From contig NZ_LT670844.1 in NCBI RefSeq assembly GCF_900141755.1, positions 124,001 to 188,000 on the forward strand: a stretch of 64,000 bases of DNA, in the 5' to 3' direction. Positions 17,578 through 25,789 of this stretch are shown in pieces (the first letter of the stretch is position 1; each line of letters begins with the position of its first letter). The DNA comes from Bradyrhizobium lablabi. Its GTDB lineage: Bacteria; Pseudomonadota; Alphaproteobacteria; Rhizobiales; Xanthobacteraceae. A program made the translations under genes and the position numbers. Below the pieces are notes generated by a model. The model was not told the origin of the DNA and made no database searches. It worked only from the letters and a program-made list of their open reading frames with translations.

Positions 17578-18702
17578 ATGGGCATGATCACGCGCAGTAT
17601 CGGCCCGGACGCCGCCCCAGCGCGGCAAGTTTCTCCAGTGAACTCGCACAACGAGTGGGATCCGCTGGAGGAGGTGATCGTCGGAAGGCTCGACGGTGCG
17701 ACCATCCCGTCCGATCATCCGGTCGTGACCTGCAACATTCCGGGCATGGCCGCGCGGGCTCAGTCGCTGGTCGCAGGCTTCCGCTATCCAAAGATCATGA
17801 TCGAACCGGCGCAGCGCGAGCTTGATGGCTTTGTTGCGCTCTTACAGTCGCTGGGCATCGTGGTGACGCGGCCGGAACCGGTTGATCACAAGAAACGCTT
17901 CAGCACGCCGGAATGGTCTTCGCACGGGTTCTGCAATACCTGTCCGCGCGACAGCATGCTCGTGATCGGCGACGAGATCATCGAAACGCCGATGGTTTGG
18001 CCGTGTCGCTACTTCGAGACGCACTCGTATCGTCCTATCCTGAAGGATTATTTCCGACGTGGCGCGCGCTGGACCGCCGCGCCCAGGCCGCAACTGACGA
18101 GCGAGCTGTTTGATGCAGAGTTTCGCGTCCCCGAAAAAGGCGAGCCGATCTCATATATCCTGACTGAATTCGAACCGGTCTTCGACGCCGCCGATTTCTT
18201 TCGCTGCGGGCGCGACCTGTTCGTGACCCGCAGCAACGTAACCAATGCGTCCGGCATTGAATGGCTGCGTCGCCATCTTGGCGACGGTTACCGCGTTCAT
18301 GAGATCGAGAGCCGCTGTCCCACTCCGATGCACATCGATACCACCATATTGCCGCTTGGGCCCGGCAAGATTCTGATCAATCCCGAATATATAGACGTCG
18401 ACCGTCTCCCGGCCATCTTGAAAAAATGGGACATCCTTGTGGCCCCGGAGCCCGACCCGATCGTCGATCGCATGCTCAAGATCACTTCGCTATGTGGGAA
18501 ATGGCTCAACATGAACGTGCTGACAGTTGACGAGAAGCGCGTCATCGTCGATCCACATCATAGGGAAACAATGCGTGCGATGGAGAAATGGGGCTTCGAG
18601 CCGATTCCATGCGAGTTCTTGCACTACGCCGCATTTGGCGGTGCCTTCCACTGCGCCACGCTCGACGTCCGGCGGCGCGGCAGTTTGGAGAGCTATTTTT
18701 GA
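17578..18702 (+). CDS. amidinotransferase of the glycine amidinotransferase (AGAT/StrB) family
   Basis: This 374-residue soluble enzyme opens with VNSHNEWDPLEEVIVGRLDG, the family signature. It continues with EWSSHGFCNTCPRDSMLVIG and the His-containing catalytic block CPTPMHIDTTILPLGPGKIL. It ends with FGGAFHCATLDVRR, holding the nucleophilic Cys. Family members transfer the amidino group from arginine to an amine (glycine in AGAT, inosamine phosphate in StrB). The acceptor here is not predictable from sequence. Length is close to the family norm and the catalytic residues appear complete, unlike the decayed neighbours. It stands alone and converges on a guanidinium exporter gene 38 bp away. 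Confidence 0.85.
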   Translation: MGMITRSIGPDAAPARQVSPVNSHNEWDPLEEVIVGRLDGATIPSDHPVVTCNIPGMAARAQSLVAGFRYPKIMIEPAQRELDGFVALLQSLGIVVTRPEPVDHKKRFSTPEWSSHGFCNTCPRDSMLVIGDEIIETPMVWPCRYFETHSYRPILKDYFRRGARWTAAPRPQLTSELFDAEFRVPEKGEPISYILTEFEPVFDAADFFRCGRDLFVTRSNVTNASGIEWLRRHLGDGYRVHEIESRCPTPMHIDTTILPLGPGKILINPEYIDVDRLPAILKKWDILVAPEPDPIVDRMLKITSLCGKWLNMNVLTVDEKRVIVDPHHRETMRAMEKWGFEPIPCEFLHYAAFGGAFHCATLDVRRRGSLESYF

Positions 18703-18739
18703 GCGCTGACCTTTCGCGAGATCCACATCGCCGCATGGC

Positions 18740-19054
18740 CTATGAGGTGATTTTCAGTCCGATGATACCCGAGAGAATGAGGCCGATACAGGCAAGCCTA
18801 AGCAAGGTCGCGGGCTCATTGAAAAGATAGATACCGAGCGCCGTAGTGCCGATAGTGCCAATTCCCGTCCACACCGCATAGGCCGTACCGACCGGCAGCG
18901 ACTTAAGGGCCAGGCCTAGGAAACCAATACTTGCCGCCATGGCGGCGACTGTGCCGATCGTGGGTAACAGGCGCGAGAATCCTTCCGTGTATTTGAGGCC
19001 GATCGCCCAGACGGTTTCGCACAGGCCAGCAACGAGCAGGAAGAGCCAAGCCAT
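18740..19054 (-). CDS. gdx: SMR-family guanidinium exporter (Gdx/SugE subtype)
   Basis: This 104-residue four-span protein carries the residue set that separates Gdx from EmrE: Glu13 and Trp16 in GLCETVWAIGLKYTEGF, Ser42, and Tyr59 with Trp62 in PVGTAYAVWTGIG. Such proteins work as antiparallel dimers exporting guanidinium in exchange for protons. AAGGAGGA lies just before the ATG. I looked for a guanidine riboswitch in the leader and found none convincing. It converges with the amidinotransferase gene. Confidence 0.88.
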   Translation of the reverse strand: MAWLFLLVAGLCETVWAIGLKYTEGFSRLLPTIGTVAAMAASIGFLGLALKSLPVGTAYAVWTGIGTIGTTALGIYLFNEPATLLRLACIGLILSGIIGLKITS

Positions 19055-20207
19055 GGGAGATCCTCCTTAAAGTGTTTGCTCATCTCAGTTCCTCTCCACG
19101 CTCTTTGCCGTTTGTGCAGCGCGTCCGCGCAAGCAAAACAGCGCAGAGCGCGCTGCTCGGCCTGTTCGCGCATCGAGCGCCCGAGGGACCTCAGGAATTA
19201 AATTGAACGGATTGATGAGTGCGGCGCGTTGCATTTATTTCCCCCCTTTTGAAGTTCTTGGCACCTAACCTACGCCCGAAACGGCGTCCCGAAAAGGTAG
19301 CAAATTTTGGTTGGTACTATCTTGCGCTGTGGATTGCCGCAGCGGCACAGGGCTTGAAACAAAGAGAACCCGCCGGCGAACCGGCGGGCTTTGGCTTTCA
19401 ACTTTTTATCGAACCCATTTTCTGAGCGTGAATAAAGCTCCGGCATGAGGGGCGGGCTTGGATTTTGCTCGCCGGGCTCAAGGCTGCCGTCAAGATCGCT
19501 AATGAGTTCGGCGGCGACTTTCGTGCCCTCACCCCACGCCGCGCAATCATCAGCAAGTATCTGGCCATCGCGATCGAGATAGGAGCCACGCTGGTGTGTC
19601 TTCGGGAGCATCGTCTCACTGTCTCATCTACTGAATCAACACTACAGCCCGTATGAGACGTCGGGTCGCTGAATCACAAAGCTCTAACTTCTAGATCAAT
19701 AGGAAATCGGTTCGGTGCCGGTACCGGGCCGGTAATCGAGAAGGTGATTGGTTCGGAAGAGCGCACCCAGCTGTCTCACCCCTGCACCATCCTCCGTAAG
19801 CCAGCAAGACACGTTGTGCGGAACGGATAAGTCGCTGTTCGTTCATGCAAACTTGCGGAAAAGTAAGTGGGAACACGAGACAGTTGAAACACTTTCTGGA
19901 GTTGCGAGGTGCAGCAAGGGCGAACAAGCTTTATCGGATGGCAAGACTTGCGTTCGAGGCCCGGTATTCCGGAACGCGTTAGCTTATTTTCGAATGCGGG
20001 ATCACGGTTACGCGAGGTCGAGGCGCCGCGCTGATCAAACAAAGCGCAGTGCAAACGCTGAATGTCAGCGGCCGGCACGGATGGATTCGAACCATCTTCA
20101 CGACATCGAGAGTACAGGTCCATAGCGCATAACAAAGGATTTAATGGTGACGGTGCGGTTGGCTCTTAACTAAACAAGTGTCCCAGAACAGCAGAGAAAA
20201 GGTCAAC
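19055..20207. other. gene-poor stretch with decayed frames and a tRNA-like arm
   Basis: About 1.15 kb. A minus-strand frame at 19270-19611 contains RGSYLDRDGQILADDCAAWG and EGTKVAAELISDLDG. This looks like a remnant of a real protein but ends in low-quality sequence. At 20080-20096 (minus) GATGG-TTCGAAT-CCATC forms a perfect T-arm-like hairpin without a full tRNA around it. A GAACCCGCCGGC...GCCGGCGGGCTTT hairpin lies at about 19368-19394. No intact gene is supported. Confidence 0.4.
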
Positions 20208-20435
20208 ATGCAAATCACCGTCGTTGCCCTGATGTGCCACACGCTGGCCAGCATCCCGCAACCGGTCTGCCGTGAGGAAATCGTCGTCAAGGATGAGATG
20301 CCCATGCAGGCCTGCATGCTGTCGCAGCCCGCGATCGCAGACTGGAAGCGCCGCTCGATCTTCAGCGGCGATCAATGGAAGGTTTCCCGCATCAAATGCG
20401 TGCCAGGCGACTACGTCGTCAAGGGCGCGATCTGA
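20208..20435 (+). CDS. small conserved hypothetical protein
   Basis: A 75-residue protein starting MQITVVALMCHTLASIPQPV, with CREEIVVKDEMPMQACMLSQ and VSRIKCVPGDYVVK. The spaced cysteines (10, 20, 36, 64) and weak N-terminal hydrophobic stretch suggest a periplasmic protein. AGAAAAGG lies upstream of the start. I recall close relatives as single genes in Bradyrhizobium; role unknown. Confidence 0.6.
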   Translation: MQITVVALMCHTLASIPQPVCREEIVVKDEMPMQACMLSQPAIADWKRRSIFSGDQWKVSRIKCVPGDYVVKGAI

Positions 20436-20589
20436 TGAATAAGACCGGCGCTCGGTGCGGCGACGGACTCCGGCCCGAGCTGCAAGCCCTATTCGATCGC
20501 CTTGCCATCGATCCACGCTCCGAACTCTTCGAGAGACACGACGGCATGGTCCAAGCCGGCCCGGATCCCACTTCCGAGACGGCACTCAC

Positions 20590-20880
20590 AAACGTTGTGC
20601 CTCTTCGCGCTGATGGGCGGCGCGCCAGCGCTCGATCGCGTTGGAAAGGTACGTCGCCTCGCCGTCGCTGATCGAGCCCTCACCGTTGCCCTTCCAGAGC
20701 AGCCTGGCGGCCTCATCGAGGTGAAGTACGTCGCGGCGGCCTTGCGAAGGCCGTGGGATGTACAGCGCTTCGGCAGGCCGGCATCATCACCACAGATCTC
20801 GGAAGTAATTTTCGAACCCGGCCGCAGTGAACGGCTTGCCCTGCGCGGTGACGAGAAACGTCGTGCGTACCATCCGTCCG
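20590..20880 (-). pseudogene. relic of a tyrosine recombinase fused by decay to another fragment
   Basis: Reading on the minus strand, FLVTAQGKPFTAAGFENYFR is followed, after a frame change, by CDDAGLPKRCTSHGLRKAAA. The latter carries the HGLRK box of phage-type integrases. The rest of the catalytic domain is missing. It runs instead into LLWKGNGEGSISDGEATYLS, which belongs to something else. This is clear evidence of a former integrated element. Confidence 0.6.
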
Positions 20881-21299
20881 CCTGATGTTCCCGAAATGCA
20901 CAACGCCGCCCCGGCGGAATATGATCGCCGGGCGGCGTTGGTATTTCCGTGGTCGGCTCCCTCAAATGCCGGCGGGCCAAGTCTGCCGTAGGTTCATGAA
21001 GCTCCGATTACGGGGCGGCCCGGCCGCGTTCCCACCGGAGTCGAGTCCGCGCCGGGCCTTGCCAGTCAGCGGGGCTGGCGTCTGATCCGGCCATGTGATG
21101 ATGCGCGTTCGGAAGCGAGTTGGCGACACCGAAAGTGTCGCGTGGTGTTCCGCCAAATGAACACGGCGTGACGCCGGCGAGCGTTGAGCTCAGAGGCTCG
21201 CGACCACTGCATGGCCGCCCCGCCGTTCAGGAGCAGGGGGGCTTTCATGCCTTCGATCGCGTACTTGGTGCCCTCGCCCCAGTGCCATTGCTGCTCTTG

Positions 21300-21410
21300 G
21301 AGTGTCCTGCACCGCGGACCATTTGCCAGCGCCGCGCGCCGTCGGAATGCCTGGGCGTTGAGACCGTCCGCAATGGCCCGCAGGCTTGTGTTCCCGGCCG
21401 CCTGTAGACA
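21300..21410 (-). pseudogene. relic of a serine site-specific recombinase C-terminus
   Basis: On the minus strand SLRAIADGLNAQAF is followed in another frame by GIPTARG and GKWSAVQ. Together these are the tail of a resolvase/invertase-like large serine recombinase (SLRAIA-LNA-GIPTARGGKW-AVQ). Only the last 30 residues or so remain, and they are frameshifted. Confidence 0.5.
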
Positions 21411-21484
21411 TGGTGCGCTCGATGAGGCCGCGCTCCGGGCTCGCGAGCGAGGCCGGATCAATGCCGGGCGCCCTCTCCCTTACC

Positions 21485-21579
21485 CAGCTTATCCGCAGCA
21501 TATCCACAACCTCAAAACGCTCGAATTCGTCCTCTTTACGAGGACTTGCTGCGCACGAATTCACAGGGGGCGCGGGGAA
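21485..21579. repeat. 95-bp repeated element, copy 1
   Basis: It matches 23357-23454 at roughly 80% by eye. Both copies contain TTATCCGCAGCATATCCACA near their left end and GACTTGCTGCGCACGAATTC with a G-run near the right end. The left motif resembles two overlapping DnaA boxes. The element is non-coding as far as I can see. Confidence 0.7.
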
Positions 21580-21795
21580 GTTGAAATGCTTTGGTGTGCA
21601 GCGCGGCAGGAACCCGCCGGCGTGAACCGGCGGCCCCGGAGTATCGGCTGGCGCCTACTTTCGTTCCAAATATCCCGCGAATTAACTCGCGTTTTAGCCC
21701 TCCGGAGGCGCATAATCGCAAGCATCACCGCTCCGCCTCCCGGGCATTACCGGTGACAGAGAGTGTCGCGCTCCCGCCTATTCGAGGGAAGCATC

Positions 21796-22041
21796 ATGCC
21801 CCAGTCTCAACGCCTGTCGTCCGTCATTCCATTCGTTGCATTCGAGCGCCCCGCCTGTCCGAAGTGCAAGGCGGCGATGATGCTCGCCAGCATCGAGCCC
21901 GTCCGCGCCGGCGTCGACCTGCATACGTTTGAATGCGCTGTTTGCAATCACGTATTTGAGGCCCTTGCCGCCTATGAAGACCCCATGAAGTCCAAGGGTC
22001 TCGGACGCTGGCTTCAAGGCGATTTGCACCCACCGAGGTAA
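21796..22041 (+). CDS. small zinc-ribbon-like protein
   Basis: An 81-residue protein starting MPQSQRLSSVIPFVAFERPA, with two CxxC pairs (CPKC near 26 and CAVC near 52) that could bind one zinc ion. The tail is KGLGRWLQGDLHPPR. GAGGGAAG precedes the ATG at 21796, favouring it over an upstream start. Such proteins are frequent singletons in Bradyrhizobium; no function known. Confidence 0.6.
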   Translation: MPQSQRLSSVIPFVAFERPACPKCKAAMMLASIEPVRAGVDLHTFECAVCNHVFEALAAYEDPMKSKGLGRWLQGDLHPPR

Positions 22042-22135
22042 GACTCCCCGGCGTGGGCGAGCGCCAGCCTTAGTTGCCATCTCATCCCGGCGGGAGGATG
22101 CTGCGGCTTCTTACGCGGGCATCATGGAGAGCAGT

Positions 22136-22378
22136 ATGAGCAAGGCAGGTCTCGACAATCGTCACCGCAACAAGGATGGCGAAATAAGCCACAAGCACGG
22201 AAACACCCTTATCCGCACGTTGCGCAAGATTTACGGACAGGGTTTCGCGGCCGGCTATCCCGAAACCGAGAAGCTGAGCGATGTTCTGCTTCAACTGAAC
22301 GAGACGTCGCTGAGCCAGCTCCGCCGCGACCATGAGACCGGCCATCTGGATCACAAGATCGCGAACGCGTCGAAGTAA
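22136..22378 (+). CDS. small conserved rhizobial protein
   Basis: An 80-residue hydrophilic protein starting MSKAGLDNRHRNKDGEISHK, followed by NTLIRTLRKIYGQGFA, EKLSDVLLQLNETSLSQL and RDHETGHL. I recall the same RDKDGxISxKHGNTLVxTLR layout in many Rhizobiales proteins of unknown function. The start at 22136 has GGAGA 5-6 bases upstream; ATG at 22124 is less likely. Confidence 0.65.
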   Translation: MSKAGLDNRHRNKDGEISHKHGNTLIRTLRKIYGQGFAAGYPETEKLSDVLLQLNETSLSQLRRDHETGHLDHKIANASK

Positions 22379-22637
22379 GCCGCGACGAGAGTTACGGCCC
22401 AAATCGCCAATTCAGCCGCGCGGTCACCATCGAGATGTTCTGCTTGACGTCGAGGCCGCAGGTTCTGCCCGCAGGCGCCGCCTCGGTCCGGGTTTTCTAC
22501 GCCCACGGACCGACTCCATAATTTGCCGCGAAAGCTCAAGCCCCGGCGGGCGGCATTTGCGCGCATTTTTGTCGCGTTCATGCCTGACAATGTCATTACT
22601 AGGGATGTGCTAGACGAGCGAAAATCAGGAGATGGCG

Positions 22638-22910
22638 ATGATCAAAATGCGACTAGGATTTTTGATACCTATTTTTCTGTTGTGCACACCGCAGTGTGCA
22701 CTGGCCCAGGGCACCTCCCAGCAAAACAGCATTCGCAGCGGTGTCGGTGCAAGTTCGCCAGGCGCGACTTCTCCAGGCCAGGCTAGCAGTCCCTCTCCCT
22801 CAGGTACGCCTTCGCGAAATCCTGTGGGAACGGGCCAAGGCCGGTCTCAAGGTGCTTTTGGTCTTACGCCGCAGCTTCAAAGAGAACTCGGAATCAATCG
22901 GCAACAATAG
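22638..22910 (+). CDS. small secreted low-complexity protein
   Basis: A 90-residue protein with a signal peptide (MIKMRLGFLIPIFLLCTP...CALAQG). A Ser/Gly/Pro-rich linker follows, then the end LTPQLQRELGINRQQ. CAGGAG lies 6 bases before ATG at 22638, so the ATG at 22632 is probably not used. Likely periplasmic; function unknown. Confidence 0.6.
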   Translation: MIKMRLGFLIPIFLLCTPQCALAQGTSQQNSIRSGVGASSPGATSPGQASSPSPSGTPSRNPVGTGQGRSQGAFGLTPQLQRELGINRQQ

Positions 22911-23007
22911 TGCATGCTGGCAAATCCGGGCGGCTACCTTGTCGATATCGGTAGCGCCATCGGCTTCAACCCCGCAAGACATTTAGAAGACATCATTTAG
23001 AAGACAT

Positions 23008-23268
23008 TTAGTAGCTGCGGCGCTGCCGCCGATAATGTGGTCCCGCGGGCACTTGCGCGCCCGCGAAATATGGATTGGTGATGCACTGGGCGGCGCGTCC
23101 GGATGCCGACTGCGCGCACTGCGTCAGCGAAGTATAGCCGCATTCGATGGCGTCCCCTCCTATACCGTAGGTCTGCAGGCAGACCGGATAGTTCGGATCA
23201 TACGTCTGCGCCCAAGCCGGAGCCGCCGTCGAAACCGTCGCGAAAATCGCCAAAGCCGGAATGCGCAT
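23008..23268 (-). CDS. DUF3551 family secreted protein
   Basis: An 86-residue protein with a signal peptide ending PAWA at about residue 20. YPVCLQTYGIGGDAIECGYT, SLTQCAQSASGRAAQCITNP and YFAG follow. The Cys spacing and SGRAAQC motif fit DUF3551, a periplasmic family abundant in Bradyrhizobium. GGAGCC lies before the ATG at 23268. Function unknown. Confidence 0.85.
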   Translation of the reverse strand: MRIPALAIFATVSTAAPAWAQTYDPNYPVCLQTYGIGGDAIECGYTSLTQCAQSASGRAAQCITNPYFAGAQVPAGPHYRRQRRSY

Positions 23269-23356
23269 CAGAGGCTCCTTCGGGCGGCGCATCAGACTGG
23301 CCCGTTGTCCGAAGTCAATTCACGTTCGCGCGTTGGCGCAGGCCCGGTCATTTACA

Positions 23357-23454
23357 CAAGTTATCCGCAGCATATCCACAACCTTAAAACGGTTGAATTT
23401 GAGCCTGTTTTGCGCGGACTTGCTGCGCACGAATTCACGGGGGCGCGAGGGGAA
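23357..23454. repeat. 95-bp repeated element, copy 2
   Basis: Second copy of the element at 21485-21579, in the same orientation, with the TTATCCGCAGCATATCCACA block and the GACTTGCTGCGCACGAATTC block both identical. It lies about 90 bp upstream of the start region of the DUF3551 gene. Confidence 0.7.
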
Positions 23455-23554
23455 ATCGACATCTTCCAACGCTTAAAGAAGGTTTTAGTGGAGACGATGC
23501 GGCTGTCTCTTATCTAGCCAATGCAGGCAACAAACGAGACAACGCGGTACCACC

Positions 23555-23680
23555 ATGACGCCATACCTGATAGCCGCCCGTGAGGGCATCATCTGGTGGA
23601 TCACGCTCACCCTGATTCCGGTCGAAATTGTCTTCGACGCCATCGAAGGCGAACTCGACCGGCGCGAGAGGACGCCATGA
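23555..23680 (+). CDS. very small membrane protein
   Basis: A 41-residue protein, MTPYLIAAREGIIWWITLTL then IPVEIVFDAIEGELDRRERTP. One hydrophobic segment (IIWWITLTLIPVEIVF) is followed by a charged tail. Its stop overlaps the next start (ATGA, 23677-23680), indicating a two-gene unit. Function unknown. Confidence 0.5.
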   Translation: MTPYLIAAREGIIWWITLTLIPVEIVFDAIEGELDRRERTP

Positions 23681-23847
23681 TCGTCCGCTGCATCGACAAC
23701 ACCCTACAGCGCGACGTGCTGGTGGTCGGGCGCGAATACGAGGTCCGCGCCGAACGCGACGACTGCTACATCCTTTCCGGCTTCGACAAACGATTCAGCA
23801 AGACGCGGTTTGAGGTCGTGAAACGTTGTGCCACTCAGCACTGCTAA
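23677..23847 (+). CDS. small conserved hypothetical protein
   Basis: A 56-residue protein starting MIVRCIDNTLQRDVLVVGRE, with YEVRAERDDCYILSGF and DKRFSKTRFEVV. The beta-rich pattern resembles a small SH3-like barrel, but that is a guess. It is translationally coupled to the tiny membrane protein upstream. I recall close relatives in Bradyrhizobium. Confidence 0.6.
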   Translation: MIVRCIDNTLQRDVLVVGREYEVRAERDDCYILSGFDKRFSKTRFEVVKRCATQHC

Positions 23848-23938
23848 GCCGAGGACCCAGCCCAATGCGACCGCCACCGAGTTCGCTAGAGAAACCGCTT
23901 AAAAGCGCGCGCCACCCGTGTTGCGCCAACCCTCGGCG

Positions 23939-24040
23939 CTACCGCTCGGTTATCTCAGCGTCCGGATGCGAAACAATCGTCATAAACCAAACCGCGCTGA
24001 AAAACAGCGACCAGAACGTATCCCAATAGATCCAGAACAT
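23939..24040 (-). CDS. possible 33-residue membrane peptide
   Basis: The frame starts MFWIYWDTFWSLFFSAVWFM and ends in a charged tail (HPDAEITER). The aromatic-rich hydrophobic segment would span the membrane. There is no good ribosome-binding site, so this is tentative. It lies just after the IHF-like fragment on the same strand. Confidence 0.3.
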   Translation of the reverse strand: MFWIYWDTFWSLFFSAVWFMTIVSHPDAEITER

Positions 24041-24050
24041 CGCGGGCTAC

Positions 24051-24203
24051 TCACGCAGCGCCACCGGAGCTGTGGCCATTGATCCGTTGCTTCAGAGCAG
24101 CCGATGGTTTGAACACGATTACGCGACGCGGAGAAACCGGCGTCTCGGCGGCGCTTTTCGGCTTGCAGCCGATTCGCCGACCTTTCTTGAGATTTTTTGT
24201 CAT
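24051..24203 (-). CDS. truncated IHF-alpha-like protein (C-terminal half only)
   Basis: The 50-residue frame MTKNLKKGRRIGCKPKSAAE...PVSPRRVIVFKPSAALKQRI closely follows the C-terminal half of rhizobial IHF alpha (RIGRNPKTG...PRRVMVFKPSA-LKQRIN). The Pro that intercalates DNA at the tip of the beta arm is kept in CKPKS. The N-terminal dimerisation helices are absent, and the sequence upstream does not encode them. It has its own ATG, with AAGGA about 11 bases upstream. It may be a relic of an ihfA copy or a small stand-alone DNA-binding piece. Confidence 0.5.
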   Translation of the reverse strand: MTKNLKKGRRIGCKPKSAAETPVSPRRVIVFKPSAALKQRINGHSSGGAA

Positions 24204-24422
24204 GGCTCTGTTTCCTTGCCGTTTCAGATGCCCCGATCACTCGGAAATGCGCATCGCGGCAGAGGAATGCGAGCCTGGTTCACGCATCCGTTTATAAAAA
24301 CGTTGTCAAGCGCAATGGGTAGACCATAACGCTTTTGGCAGCGCGTACGAGGCACTCCAAACCCGGGCATTGAAAAAGCCCCAGCCTGCGCCGGGGCCCT
24401 TTTCGTTCATCGAAATGATCGC

Positions 24423-24638
24423 TCAGCGACCGGCGGGTGCCGAGATCACATGGCCTTCGGTATAGTCGGAAACCCAGTTCGGCTGGGCCGGCCAGGCCAC
24501 CGCATTATTGGCGTCGCGGAACTGCTGGCTCGCGGCTGTGGCTTTGCGGGCGTGATGTCGTTCAGCGGCTGCCGCCATCGTTACGCTCGATGCAGCCAAC
24601 AGCGACGCGGCCAGTAAGGTCAGGATGGTCTTGCGCAT
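24423..24638 (-). CDS. small secreted protein
   Basis: A 71-residue protein with signal peptide MRKTILTLLAASLLAASSVT ending at AAA-AE. The mature region is ARKATAASQQFRDANNAVAW followed by QPNWVSDYTEGHVISAPAGR. GAGGAGA precedes the start. Periplasmic, conserved in style with other Bradyrhizobium small proteins; no function known. Confidence 0.65.
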   Translation of the reverse strand: MRKTILTLLAASLLAASSVTMAAAAERHHARKATAASQQFRDANNAVAWPAQPNWVSDYTEGHVISAPAGR

Positions 24639-24880
24639 TGTCGTCTCTCCTCGGGTTTGACGCTTTCTCGCGAAGCAGTTGCGCGTCGCGTCTTGCGTGA
24701 CCTGGAGATAGCGCGGTGCGGCCCATACAATAATCGGCGAAAACGGGAAAAGACTGTTCACTGGGAGTGCATAATCCGGGTGCGAGGCCGGGTGCGAGGC
24801 CGGCCGCGCGTGGGCGAACCGCCGGACGGCGGCGCGTCCAGCGCCACCGTCCGTTTTGCCTCTCGGATCATGTTGCGGCC

Positions 24881-25624
24881 CTAGTAACAGGACCGAGGAT
24901 CGACCTGCACGTACTGCCCCGAGGGATAGCGATAATAGCAATTGCCCTGCGCCAGATAATATCCGGGCTGCGAGGCGGCTGTGGCGCCGGCGATGGCGCC
25001 GGTCGCGCCGCCGGCAACCGCACCGATTGCGGCGCCGCTGGCCCTGCCCGTCAGCAGGCCGCCCAGCAATCCGCCGACAATGGCGCCGCCAACGGCGCTG
25101 GCGCCCGGATCCGGCGGAGGTGGTGGCGGCGGCGGTGCGTAGGCTCCCGGCGGCGGGTAAGCGCCGGGCGGCGGCGCATAGGCGACCGGCGGGCCGACAT
25201 CGTCCGCGTAATCCTCGGAAATATAGGTCGGCGGGCCTTCCATCGGTTCCGGGTAGTAATACCAGGCGCCGCCGACATCCCACCACCAGCCGTCGCGTCC
25301 ATTGTGCACTTCGTGGTGCCAGCGGCCGCCCTGCCAGTCGACGCGGCCGCGATAGGCCTGTCCGCCGTAATTGCGCACCGGCACCGCGCCGCGCGCGACC
25401 CGACCGGACCCCTGTCCGGAGGCCTTCTTCTTGGTTTGAACCGCCGTCTTAGCCGCGGGCTGCTGGGCGGTTTGCGCGGCAGGCGGCGGCGCGGGTTGCG
25501 CCGCAGGCGGTGGTGCGGGCTGAGCGGGCGCTTGGGCTGCGTCTTCCGCATGCGCGGACAGTGCAAACATCGCGAGCGCCGACACCAAAGGAAGGACGAA
25601 TTTAGACCGGATCGACGCGTTCAT
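24881..25624 (-). CDS. secreted Pro/Ala-rich protein with glycine-zipper segment
   Basis: This 247-residue protein has a signal peptide (cleavage near AHA-ED, residue 26), then a Pro/Ala/Gln-rich linker. A central domain contains YRGRVDWQGGRWHHEVHNGR and WWWDVGGAWYYYPEP. A Pro-rich hinge follows, then a glycine-zipper helix pair (GGAIVGGLLGGLLTGRASG and AIGAVAGGATGAIAGA). The end reads CYYRYPSGQYVQVDPRSCY. Glycine zippers often insert in the outer membrane or pack against it. Likely an envelope protein; exact role unknown. Confidence 0.7.
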   Translation of the reverse strand: MNASIRSKFVLPLVSALAMFALSAHAEDAAQAPAQPAPPPAAQPAPPPAAQTAQQPAAKTAVQTKKKASGQGSGRVARGAVPVRNYGGQAYRGRVDWQGGRWHHEVHNGRDGWWWDVGGAWYYYPEPMEGPPTYISEDYADDVGPPVAYAPPPGAYPPPGAYAPPPPPPPPDPGASAVGGAIVGGLLGGLLTGRASGAAIGAVAGGATGAIAGATAASQPGYYLAQGNCYYRYPSGQYVQVDPRSCY

Positions 25625-25789
25625 GCGCGCAATACCCCCTGATTAGCCATATCGCGGCGGTGAGCCGCATGGTCTTATAGTCGCGTGGCTTGACGCCGTC
25701 AGCAGCATGGCGGCAAGCCGACCGCGCTCTGTCCCAGGGATAGGTCGCTAGAATCGCGGATAATTTGTGTCATCGCGCGCTCGGCAAGG

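Larger units (their letters stand above)
20881..21795. other. decayed island DNA between recombinase relics
   Basis: Apart from the serine recombinase relic and the first copy of the 95-bp repeat, this 900-bp stretch holds only fragments. One is WHWGEGTKYAIEGMKAPLL on the minus strand near 21230-21300, resembling a similar fragment near 19500. No intact gene was found. Confidence 0.4.

Noticed and set aside
19055..19200. Possible guanidine riboswitch ahead of gdx
   Set aside because: The leader has GC-rich hairpins (GCGCGGACGCGC), but not the paired ACGR loops of guanidine-II or the conserved blocks of guanidine-I. A covariance-model search would be needed.
19270..19611. Gene on the minus strand with RGSYLDRDGQILADD
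   Set aside because: The first part looks protein-like but the end is poor, and start signals are weak; treated as a relic in the gap entry.
20080..20096. tRNA gene on the minus strand
   Set aside because: Only a T-arm-like hairpin (GATGG-TTCGAAT-CCATC) fits; no acceptor stem or anticodon arm could be built around it.
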